Source: Desulfobulbaceae bacterium UBA2273
GTDB taxonomy: Bacteria > Desulfobacterota > Desulfobulbia > Desulfobulbales > Desulfurivibrionaceae
Assembly: GCA_002347095.1 (NCBI GenBank)
Contig: DDWZ01000015.1
Span: 62,001 to 126,000 of the forward strand
Direction: 5' to 3'
DNA: 64,000 bases
The notes under the pieces are model-generated. The model was not told the DNA's origin. It did no database searches and saw only the letters and a program-made list of their open reading frames with translations. Position numbers and translations under genes: made by a program. Shown here piece by piece: positions 9,701 through 16,166 of this stretch. Numbering within the stretch: the first letter of the stretch is position 1; each line of letters opens with the position of its first letter.

Positions 9701-9890
9701 GCGGTTGGAAGAATCGCGCATCCGGCTCTCGGGCCATGAGGCCTGGTACCGCTCCCCGGAAAAACTGGCCGGGCTTCTTGCCGAGGCCGGTTTTACGGTG
9801 CTCGTGCAGGAGATCACCGCCAATCCGGAACTGGCCTGGCTGGTCGGCCAGGCAAAAAAAGGAGCAGCCCATGCCGCGCAGCCCCTCTAA
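6798..9890 (+). CDS. MMPL/RND-type exporter fused to a SAM methyltransferase
   Basis: 1030 aa from the ATG at 6798; a longer frame runs back into the glycosyltransferase gene and is rejected. The first about 810 residues show the MMPL layout of two repeats, each with one membrane helix, a large periplasmic loop and five further helices. The last about 190 residues form a class I methyltransferase with motif I VDIGCGYG near residue 857, an acidic EPDPERV strand and a LLLDMLHY motif IV region. MMPL proteins export lipids or polyketides using the proton gradient. In aryl-polyene-like clusters the exporter and methyltransferase are usually separate, so the fusion is unusual. The methyltransferase part would face the cytoplasm. 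Confidence 0.87.
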   Translation: MINYRLLFLVVLLIIGCAVVGKTRLALDTDLARSLPAGERVIADALEIFNHHPIHDQIAVDLAINADDQETLVEGGVLLEQKMQESGLFAQVGTNAMGELIPRLAMHAARNLPLLFSREELAAIAPQLEPERIKERLRKLHEDLGSLEGVGQAEFIGLDPLGLKDLILAKMALLAPSLNAQFYKGHLLSGDGRHLLVTARPLAAGSNTASALAIADFFERTAPELVQHFAAKGVQVSLTPVGAYRAALDNERMIRHDVQFALLLSTAGIALLLFLSFSRPLLGLMSLLPSFAGTAAALLVYSLFNSSISIMVLGFGGALISITVDYGIAYLLFLDRPHESSGKEAAHEVGVVGIMAMVTTIAAFLVLCGSGFPIFTELGLFSAMGVLFSFLFVHTIFPKIFPVMPAGKKHTLPLQRFVNLLYTTGWRGALVAVLLATGLIFFARPQVHVSLNSMNTVSRATEAADALFTEVWGKIGDRIFVMHKEETIAEIQQGNDLALARIEKDVQQDILSAAFVPSMLFPGQERGAQNVAAWQEFWDSRRVEQVKTALAGAGEELGFTPDAFAPFLSLLAPELALQPQAQAQEIPHDFYGLLGISENTRESGLIQFITVAPGKNYDGPAFLARYGKESKIFDSAFFTKRLADLLFSTFTSMLVIIALSVAALLFLVSLSLPLTALTLLPSGFAYICTLGTMNLLGRPLDIPALMLLSIAILGMGIDYAIFCVRAHQRYRDISHPSYARVRSSIFLSAASTMIGFGVLCFAEHSLLQSIGIASLLGIGYSLLGSFLLLPPLLTRYFAEKTGKEPCPAKDLPQCVRRRFRTVEAYPRMFARCKLRLDPLFHDLPRMLATKKEIKTIVDIGCGYGVPACWCLESFQDARIAAIEPDPERVRIAAIALGERGTVTQGWAPEMPPLPGAPADVVLLLDMLHYVDEVTAVELFRRSFQLLTDGGLLVARCTIRPAGKPSWSWRLEESRIRLSGHEAWYRSPEKLAGLLAEAGFTVLVQEITANPELAWLVGQAKKGAAHAAQPL

Positions 9891-10698
9891 GCCGTCTGCG
9901 GCCGAAATAAGCGGAGCTGCGGCCCTGCTGCTTGCCTTTCTCATCTCCCTGTTCAGCCCTACCCTGGCTGTCCTGCCCCTGGCGCTTTTTCTTCTCGCCT
10001 GTCTTGCCACCCCCTTTCTTGCCGGGTACGGCTTTTTTCTGCCGGTAATCAGCCGGGGCAGCCCGGAAACCAAGCAGGTTGCCCTGACCTTTGATGACGG
10101 CCCCTGGCCGGCATCCACCCCCATCCTGCTCGATCTTCTTGCCCGCCATACCCTGCAAGCCACCTTTTTTGTGGTGGGCCGACAGGCAGAAAAACATCCG
10201 GAGCTGATCGCGGCGATCCTGGCCCAAGGCCACACCATCGGCAATCACTCCCTGCGGCATGATTCCCTGCTCATGTTGCGGAGACCCAAGACCCTGCAAA
10301 AAGATATTCATGCTACGCAGGAAATCCTGCAAAAATCAGGGATAACCCCTTGTGTCTTCCGTCCCCCGGCAGGGATCACCAACCCCCGGCTGAAACAGGT
10401 CTTGGCCCAAGAAAACCTCCTGGCTGTCAATTACAGTTGCCGGGCCATGGACGGCGGCAACCGCAACATCGACAATCTGGCCGAAAAAATCCTTACGCGG
10501 CTGCGGCCAGGGGACATCATCATGCTCCACGACCTCCCGCCGCAGCAGGAGGCCTTGCTGCCCATCTGGCAAAAAGAACTGGACCGCCTTTTTGCTGCCT
10601 TACACGACAACGGTCAGGTCGTTTCCCTGGAAAAAATCATCCGCCACCCCGTGATGACTGTCATCCCCTCAAACAAAAAAAGGAGTTCCGTCGATTGA
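9871..10698 (+). CDS. NodB-type polysaccharide deacetylase (CE4), membrane anchored
   Basis: 275 aa. The start at 9871 has a good ribosome-binding site (GGAG) and overlaps the exporter's end by 20 bp. Two hydrophobic segments (residues 16-28 and 31-58) precede the NodB domain. The metal site is TFDDGP (Asp75, Asp76) with NHSLRH (His126, His130), followed by RPPAG (164-168) and a C-terminal LHD. CE4 enzymes remove N- or O-acetyl groups from sugar chains. With the neighbouring glycosyltransferase it suggests a sugar-decorated product. Its stop codon lies inside the following terminator hairpin. Confidence 0.85.
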   Translation: MPRSPSKPSAAEISGAAALLLAFLISLFSPTLAVLPLALFLLACLATPFLAGYGFFLPVISRGSPETKQVALTFDDGPWPASTPILLDLLARHTLQATFFVVGRQAEKHPELIAAILAQGHTIGNHSLRHDSLLMLRRPKTLQKDIHATQEILQKSGITPCVFRPPAGITNPRLKQVLAQENLLAVNYSCRAMDGGNRNIDNLAEKILTRLRPGDIIMLHDLPPQQEALLPIWQKELDRLFAALHDNGQVVSLEKIIRHPVMTVIPSNKKRSSVD

Positions 10699-10710
10699 CG
10701 GAACTCCTTT
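10679..10710 (+). terminator. Intrinsic terminator of the biosynthetic operon
   Basis: A perfect 14-bp stem (10679-10692 with 10697-10710), four-base loop, and a T-rich tail. The deacetylase stop codon TGA is within it. A very similar hairpin closes the integrase gene at the other end of the island. Confidence 0.85.
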
Positions 10711-10721
10711 GATTTCTCACT

Positions 10722-10765
10722 TGGTGACCCCTACGGGACTCGAACCCGTGTTACCGGCGTGAGAG
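10722..10765 (-). repeat. Left attachment site: 3' fragment of tRNA-Glu
   Basis: 44 bases identical to the 3' part of the intact tRNA at 44955-45030; the sequence diverges completely after GTGAGAG. The ten bases before it (GATTTCTCAC) also match the right end, with one T inserted. It is not a functional tRNA because the 5' half is missing. Confidence 0.92.
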
Positions 10766-10942
10766 TCGGACTCAGGCAAAACACTTCCTGTATTTTCAAG
10801 TAGTTAGAAACCACGAAAAAACGTTTTCGACCACCAAAAACCACCAAACGAACCACCAAGGTTAAGTAATTGCTAAAACAGCAGCTATTAAGACTAGAAA
10901 ATTGTGAAAAACAACAGCCATTAAAATTAAACATTTAATAAA

Positions 10943-12184
10943 ATGGTGAACAACATGACGATCAAAGAGCTAATCCAGACATTGAATCCAGCACATTATT
11001 CCACAGACGATTCGGCGTGGAATAATGTGGCGGGTGGTCCTGGTAAGACATTTTTGAACGACAGTGAAAAAGTGGCTTACCAGGATGAGCGTCAGCTCAA
11101 ACACGCCTCAGTTAACTTTGACAATTCCACCCCCCACGAGAACCATGATCAAATAAAAAAAGAGGAATCCTTTAAACTGATCATCAAGTCAAGAGAGCTC
11201 GTTAAAAATTGGCAGACTCCATCACTATTCACCATGCAACAATATCAAGCGGCCATGAAAAGACTCCGGAAAAGCAAAAAATTACCTGAAGAATATGCCC
11301 AAACCAAGAATGCGTTTTATGTTTATCGTGCAGCATTGGTTGCCGACTCGCTCTCTGCCCTGCAAAGAACCTTGGTGACCATTAACCGATTACAGAAGAA
11401 AGGTGATCCGGCATGGATGACCGCGACAACATCTCTTATAAGGCCACTCAAGATTTTATCCCGCTACCCTCCTGACCAGGAACAAAACCACCTGGAGCTT
11501 GAGATCAAAAGCCTGTGGCAAAAAGCAGGCAAAAATCCCCGCTCAAATGCAAAACGCAAGGGTATCGGCACCCTTCCCCCAAATTGGCGTGCCGATTTCT
11601 GGAAAAATTTCCCGGAAAATTCTCCGCACCGGCTTGCCCTGGCACTCCTGAGCACAACAGGTTGCAGGCCAAGCGAACTGGTCAAGGGAGTTGAGGTGGA
11701 ACTCGACGAACACGGCAATCTCAAGGTAATCATCAAAGGAACCAAAACCCACGATGGCCGTTATGGACAAGAATACCGTGAACTGACAATCATGGTTGAA
11801 AGTAAGGAAGCCCTGTTTTTACAAAAAAGCGTGGGAGAAAACGTTGGTACCCTACATGTCACCATCAAAAACCCAAATGCCCTGACGGAGGCGGTACGGC
11901 GACACTCGAAAAAACTCTGGCCCAGAAGAAAATACGTGGTTTCTCCATACAGCTTCCGGCACCAATTTGCAGCTGATCTCAAAAATAATTTCGATCCTGA
12001 AGAGGTAGCCATGGCCATGGGCCATTCAGTCTGCAAAACCCAGCAGCATTATGGCACACGAAATCAAGGCCGATCAGGAATACCGCTAATCATGGTAATG
12101 GCGGAAAAGAATCTTGCTCAAGAAAGGGCGCAAAGAAGAAGCGATAAATCTGAGGACAGAGTCGGGTTGGGCCCCGGAGCATAA
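10943..12184 (+). CDS. Tyrosine recombinase-like protein near the left island end
   Basis: 413 aa. The C-terminal half shows phage-integrase features: Arg in TTGCRPSELV, a box II-like SPYSFRHQFA, MGHSV, and a candidate nucleophile Tyr in QQHYGT. The usual HxxR histidine is Tyr (YSFR), so activity may be altered. The first about 110 residues have no recognised domain. An ATG at 10955 with GGTGAA upstream is an alternative start. It lies about 180 bp inside the left attachment site and reads inward, so it could be a second recombinase of the island or a remnant of another element. Confidence 0.7.
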   Translation: MVNNMTIKELIQTLNPAHYSTDDSAWNNVAGGPGKTFLNDSEKVAYQDERQLKHASVNFDNSTPHENHDQIKKEESFKLIIKSRELVKNWQTPSLFTMQQYQAAMKRLRKSKKLPEEYAQTKNAFYVYRAALVADSLSALQRTLVTINRLQKKGDPAWMTATTSLIRPLKILSRYPPDQEQNHLELEIKSLWQKAGKNPRSNAKRKGIGTLPPNWRADFWKNFPENSPHRLALALLSTTGCRPSELVKGVEVELDEHGNLKVIIKGTKTHDGRYGQEYRELTIMVESKEALFLQKSVGENVGTLHVTIKNPNALTEAVRRHSKKLWPRRKYVVSPYSFRHQFAADLKNNFDPEEVAMAMGHSVCKTQQHYGTRNQGRSGIPLIMVMAEKNLAQERAQRRSDKSEDRVGLGPGA

Positions 12185-12305
12185 AAATTGGCTGTCGCGT
12201 ATTGCGCCAAGCCATCGATAAAGACAGGATGGAACAGTGGGTTGCCGAGTCTCTGCGGTAGGCCAATGCGTGCTCAACCCGGATATCAGCCACACGAAAA
12301 AAACC

Positions 12306-12347
12306 CTGCGCCCTTGCCCAGGGGAGAAAGTCTGGACAAGGGGGCAG
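12306..12347. other. Stem-loop downstream of DoxX-like gene 1
   Basis: A 16-bp imperfect stem (12306-12321 with 12332-12347) has loop GGGAGAAAGT. A closely related stem-loop with the same loop lies at the same distance (45-48 bp) after the second DoxX-like gene. There is no long T-run after it on the gene's strand, so it may be an mRNA-stabilising or processing structure rather than a simple terminator. Confidence 0.6.
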
Positions 12348-12394
12348 GCGCCCCGGCTGGGAAGAGAGGGAGGACTTACCATTGCCGAGGACGA

Positions 12395-12826
12395 TCACTG
12401 GGCGCGGACCTTTCCGCCAATCATAAAAGCCGCGCTCAACAAAAAGAGGTTCTTCACTATATACTGCCCTTCTAGGGACAACCCGAAAGGCGGATGGGTA
12501 AAGCAGATTTCCGGCAGCAGAATCAATGGCAGCATCGTTCCCGGCAATTGGAGAAGCAGGAATAAAAGAGCGATGCGGATCAACGGCCGATAAAGCAGGC
12601 ACAGGCCGATAGTTACCTCCCACCAGCCAAGACCCGGCAAGAAAATCTGCGGAGAAACCCAGTAGACCGTCCGCTTGATCAGCTCCGCCTCCGGGCTCAT
12701 GCCCAAAGGCTTCAACACCCCGAACCAGACGAAGATGAGGGAGATGGAATATCGCATCAGGGGCTGGCAGTACCTGTCCATCCCCTCGGAAATCCAGATA
12801 TCGGCACGGTCAAGCCAGGCGTACAT
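12395..12826 (-). CDS. DoxX-like membrane protein 1
   Basis: About 143 aa from the Met at 12826. The frame extends further upstream but inside the PilZ-type gene, so the shorter start (17-bp overlap) is preferred. Four hydrophobic helices and the pattern FVWFGVLKPLG ... LGWWEV ... LEGQYIVKN fit the DoxX/thiosulfate:quinone oxidoreductase small-subunit-like group. It forms a probable two-gene operon after the PilZ-type gene. A shorter paralogue lies at 20858-21220. Function unknown; a link to sulfur or quinone redox is only suggested by the family name. Confidence 0.68.
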   Translation of the reverse strand: MYAWLDRADIWISEGMDRYCQPLMRYSISLIFVWFGVLKPLGMSPEAELIKRTVYWVSPQIFLPGLGWWEVTIGLCLLYRPLIRIALLFLLLQLPGTMLPLILLPEICFTHPPFGLSLEGQYIVKNLFLLSAAFMIGGKVRAQ

Positions 12827-13421
12827 CCGTGTTGGCCCCCATTGCCCGCACCTTTCTGTCAATGGAAGACTGTCCAGCGGGGGCATACACGGATTTATAC
12901 TCCGTGTATCTGGTGTCGTAGGACAATTGCGGGATACGCGCATTATTCAGAATAAAACTTTCCAGTTGCCGCACCTGAAGCTCGGTAAGATCGCCAAAGC
13001 GGACCCGTCTCTCCCTGACGAAATAATTGCTTTCTAAAAATCGGGAACTTATCTCGTCGGCCATGATCTCAAAGGGGAGTCCTTGGATGTGCTGGCCGTT
13101 GTGCGTGAAGAGTATCCCCTCCTCCGGCAGCTCTTTCAACGGGGGGGTATCGGCAATGTATGAAAAGGATACGCCGCCCATGCTGATGTCGAGCACCCGA
13201 CCCACCCCCAGATGGAACACATACATCTCCTCACGTGGGGTGAACCAGGGGAATTTCCCGTGATGCTCACCCGGCGCATTGCCGGCGTGGATAGGCGTAC
13301 CGTCCACGGTATAGAGCGAGTTTCCTGGTCGGTTTGCCAACACTTCTCCGTTTCTGACCAAAGAAGCATTGCGGGGCGGGGCAATCCTACAGATGGCATC
13401 TTCAGACTTTTCCATAACCAT
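12810..13421 (-). CDS. PilZ-like domain protein
   Basis: 203 aa. The central stretch GRVLDISMGGVSFSY has the PilZ DxSxxG-type core, and a tail with RVRFGDLTELQVRQLESFI fits the end of such domains. PilZ domains often bind cyclic di-GMP. The usual N-terminal RxxxR is not obvious, so ligand binding is uncertain. It is transcribed divergently from the LysR regulator, across a 228-bp gap that must hold both promoters. Confidence 0.62.
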   Translation of the reverse strand: MVMEKSEDAICRIAPPRNASLVRNGEVLANRPGNSLYTVDGTPIHAGNAPGEHHGKFPWFTPREEMYVFHLGVGRVLDISMGGVSFSYIADTPPLKELPEEGILFTHNGQHIQGLPFEIMADEISSRFLESNYFVRERRVRFGDLTELQVRQLESFILNNARIPQLSYDTRYTEYKSVYAPAGQSSIDRKVRAMGANTDVRLA

Positions 13422-13649
13422 TTCTCCTATTTTTGCTGACGTATTTTTCGGGGCTCGCTCAGGAACTGGTGTCGAAGAAAAACGATCCTTGCCGTATTCC
13501 CGACCCGTGCTGCCCTGACCGTGAAGACACTGTAACGAACCTCATCGATAAATAAAAATGAATAATATAGATGTTTGCAGCAAGTTTCACTTATAGTAGA
13601 ATACTAATGCAGAAAGCCCGCCCAACCATTATCGTGCGAGGACCCCCGG

Positions 13650-14624
13650 ATGAGTATTACCCTGAGACAACTGGAAATCTTTGTCGCCGTTGCCGAAAGC
13701 CAGCAGGTGACCAAAGCAAGCGAGAAACTTTTTTTGAGCCAATCGGCAGTAAGCATGGCCCTAAACGAATTTCAGAACCAACTGGGCGGCCCTCTTTTCG
13801 ACCGGCGAGGCCGCACCCTGCAGATCAATGACCGGGGCCGGTACCTTTTACCGTTTGCTAAGGAGATCCTCTGCCAAATCACCAACATCGAATCCCTGAT
13901 GACCGAGAAAAAAGACAAGGTTGTCGGTACCCTCAAAATCGTGGCCAGCTCCACCCTCGGCAATTATGTCCTTCCTTACCTAATCGGCGCCTTCAAGCAG
14001 ATGCACCCCTCAGCCTCCATCGATATGCAGGTCTGCAACACCGGCTGTGCCGAGAAACTCATCGTAGATGGCAGCATGGATCTTGGTTTTGTGGAAGGAG
14101 AGGTAAACAATGATCAAATTGCCACGATTCCCTGGCTCCAGGATGAGCTGATGGTGATCGCCATCCCGGCCAGCGAAATAGGTGCCCAGAAGGCCTTCCG
14201 AGTGCCGGAGGATTTGGTGAGATGCGAGTGGGTCATGCGGGAAAAAGGCTCGGGCACGGCCCAGATCTTCAAGAAAAAATTAGGCCGCCACGTAACCGGA
14301 CTCAAGGTGGCCATGGAACTAGGTCATACTGAAGCCATCAAAAAAGCGGTTGAATCCGGGGCCGGGGTTGCCTGCCTTTCAAAACTGGCAGTCTGCCGTG
14401 AGGTGGAACAGGGATGGCTGGCAGGGCTGCCCATAGAGGGCATCGACATGCAACGGACCCTACAGATCATTCAATACAAAAAAAAGGCCACCACCAATCT
14501 GATGGGGGAGTTCATCAACTTTTGCGCCCTGCTTAACGAGTGCAGTCAGGGTTGCGCCTGCCTTTCTTCGCCCTGGAAGCTACAAGACCTGTTAGCAAAA
14601 TCCTGCCAACAGCCTGCATCATGA
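13650..14624 (+). CDS. LysR-family transcriptional regulator
   Basis: 324 aa. An N-terminal winged helix-turn-helix (residues about 3-62, TLRQLEIFVAVAESQQVTKA ... SQSAVSMAL) is followed by a periplasmic-binding-like effector domain (about 90-295). Its divergent position next to the PilZ-type/DoxX-like pair suggests it controls that pair and itself, the common LysR layout. The effector is unknown. The C-terminal about 25 residues are Cys-rich (CSQGCACLSS) and unlike the family. Confidence 0.9.
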   Translation: MSITLRQLEIFVAVAESQQVTKASEKLFLSQSAVSMALNEFQNQLGGPLFDRRGRTLQINDRGRYLLPFAKEILCQITNIESLMTEKKDKVVGTLKIVASSTLGNYVLPYLIGAFKQMHPSASIDMQVCNTGCAEKLIVDGSMDLGFVEGEVNNDQIATIPWLQDELMVIAIPASEIGAQKAFRVPEDLVRCEWVMREKGSGTAQIFKKKLGRHVTGLKVAMELGHTEAIKKAVESGAGVACLSKLAVCREVEQGWLAGLPIEGIDMQRTLQIIQYKKKATTNLMGEFINFCALLNECSQGCACLSSPWKLQDLLAKSCQQPAS

Positions 14625-14837
14625 AAAAACAGGACTGAGAGGATTGTACAAGGCAGGGAGGGGATTATTCTTACCCGAGGATCTTGCCACACAATTCAAG
14701 TTAGACAACTTTTCTCTGGGTGTGCTATTTCAAGAGATATTCACACCATTAAAGAGGTAGCGCAATCAACTCATGAGCACTACTCTCCTTTTTTCACGTG
14801 GCTGTCCTAGATAATGAAAATTATTTAGGATGGCCGG

Positions 14838-15516
14838 ATGAGAAAAAGTAGGCTGAGTAAAACTAAACAAGACCGACTGATCGAACACTTTGTTGATGGG
14901 ACAACAGCACGTACAACAGCGGTCCTGATCGGGGTTAACAAGTCTACCGCCTCGTATTATTTTCATCGACTTCGAGAACTCATTTTTAAAGCCGTCGAAG
15001 ATGAGACTCCCTTCTCAGGAGAGATCGAGGTAGAAGAAAGTTATTTCGGTGGCAGACGCAAGGGCAAGAGAGGCCGAGGCGCTGCCGGTAAAGTTCCTGT
15101 TTTGGTCTGTTGAGGCGTGGCGGCAAGGTTTACACAAAGATCATACCTAATGCCAAAGCCACGACTCTTATGCCCATAATGCAGGATCGGATAATGCCAG
15201 ATAGTGTCGTTTATACAGACTGCTTGTCCAGCTATAATGTGCTGGAGTTTCATGCTTCAAACACTATCGAATCAACCACAGCGAGCTATTCGCTGATAGA
15301 AAGAACCATATAAACGGCATTGAAATTTTTTGGAATCAAACCAAGCGCCACATGCGAAAATTCAACGGCGTTCCCACAGACCATTTTCACCTGTATTTGA
15401 AAGAATGTGAGTGGCGATTTAACAACCAAAAACCAGACAAACAGTTAAAGAGAATGTTGGCCAGTCACCTAGGACTGCCCCAAAGAAAAAGAAAAAGAAA
15501 AATGGATCGAGGATGA
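14838..15516 (+). pseudogene. IS1595/IS1016-type transposase, frameshifted
   Basis: Three frames together encode an IS1595-family transposase. The first begins MRKSRLSKTKQDRLIEHF and contains VEESYFGGRRKGKRGRG, ending at 15113. The second (15110-15313) has VVYTDCLSSYN. The third resumes near 15252 with HYRINHSELFADRKNHINGI, continues through FWNQTKRHMRKFNGVP and ends at 15516. Two frameshifts and no single start-to-stop frame show decay. The left end (GGCTGTCCTAGATAATGAAAA, from 14803) looks like a terminal repeat; the matching right end is not clear. Confidence 0.8.
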
Positions 15517-15620
15517 TCTTTTTCTGCTAGGTATTTAAGTTCCCCATTTTCACGAGTTGACGGTGTTAATCAAAAAATGAACCCCAGTCTTTCATTTTAG
15601 GCGGATGACAGGTGAATAAA

Positions 15621-15893
15621 ATGCATGATGATTTGCAGACCGATGAATACGGCATCTCTATTTCACGGGAGATCACAGTGTGTAAAAACATGATTTCAAT
15701 CCAACTGGAAGAACTCACCGAATTCGAGCAACAATATGGAATTTCCACGCACCAGCTAATAACTGGTGAAATGCCGAAAATTGAGGGGAAAGCAAGGGAT
15801 ATCAAGGAATGGCGTGATGGATATGAGGGTTTGCTTGCATGGCAGAAACGTTTACGAGAGTATGAGGAAGCCTACAACTCATTGAAACGCTAA
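15621..15893 (+). CDS. Hypothetical small protein
   Basis: About 90 aa, acidic and probably helical, with no recognised domain. The ATG at 15621 has a ribosome-binding site (AGGTGA) seven bases upstream; a GTG at 15612 is possible. It is followed four bases later by a strong terminator. Function unknown; it could be cargo or a regulator of the neighbouring transporter genes. Confidence 0.5.
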   Translation: MHDDLQTDEYGISISREITVCKNMISIQLEELTEFEQQYGISTHQLITGEMPKIEGKARDIKEWRDGYEGLLAWQKRLREYEEAYNSLKR

Positions 15894-15900
15894 AAAAAGA

Positions 15901-15942
15901 TTACAAAAAAGCCGTCCCCTTGCGAAAACGGCTTTTTTGTAA
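15901..15942. terminator. Bidirectional intrinsic terminator
   Basis: A perfect 15-bp stem (15901-15915 with 15928-15942) has T-runs on both strands. It lies between the convergent hypothetical gene and the YeiH-type operon, so it can serve both. Confidence 0.9.
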
Positions 15943-15992
15943 CGTCCGGAAATACGGGGGACTGAGGACAATACTTTTAGTCCCCCCATCTG

Positions 15993-16154
15993 TTAATGAC
16001 CGCCAGGAAAAAGATACTGGCTTAAGAAATAGAAAAACACCAAAAGGCCGATTCCGAGGGAAATACTCCATTTGATAAGCGACATTTCAGCAGGCAGAAG
16101 CGGCTCGTATTCCATGGTTTTCATTTCTTCGGCAATTTTCGATTTTTCAGTCAT
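15993..16154 (-). CDS. 53-aa single-helix membrane protein in the YeiH-type operon
   Basis: Small gene with GGAGATCACAC before its ATG at 16154. The protein begins MTEKSKIAEEMKTMEYEPLL, has one hydrophobic helix (about residues 28-46) and ends FPGGH. It starts 12 bp after the 604-aa transporter gene and is followed by the terminator at 15901-15942, so the two form an operon. It is probably a small accessory or stabilising subunit (inference); no family is recognised. Confidence 0.7.
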   Translation of the reverse strand: MTEKSKIAEEMKTMEYEPLLPAEMSLIKWSISLGIGLLVFFYFLSQYLFPGGH

Positions 16155-16166
16155 GTGTGATCTCCA

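Noticed and set aside
10722..10765. A second tRNA gene at the left end
   Set aside because: Only the 3' 44 bases are present; the acceptor 5' strand and D arm are missing.
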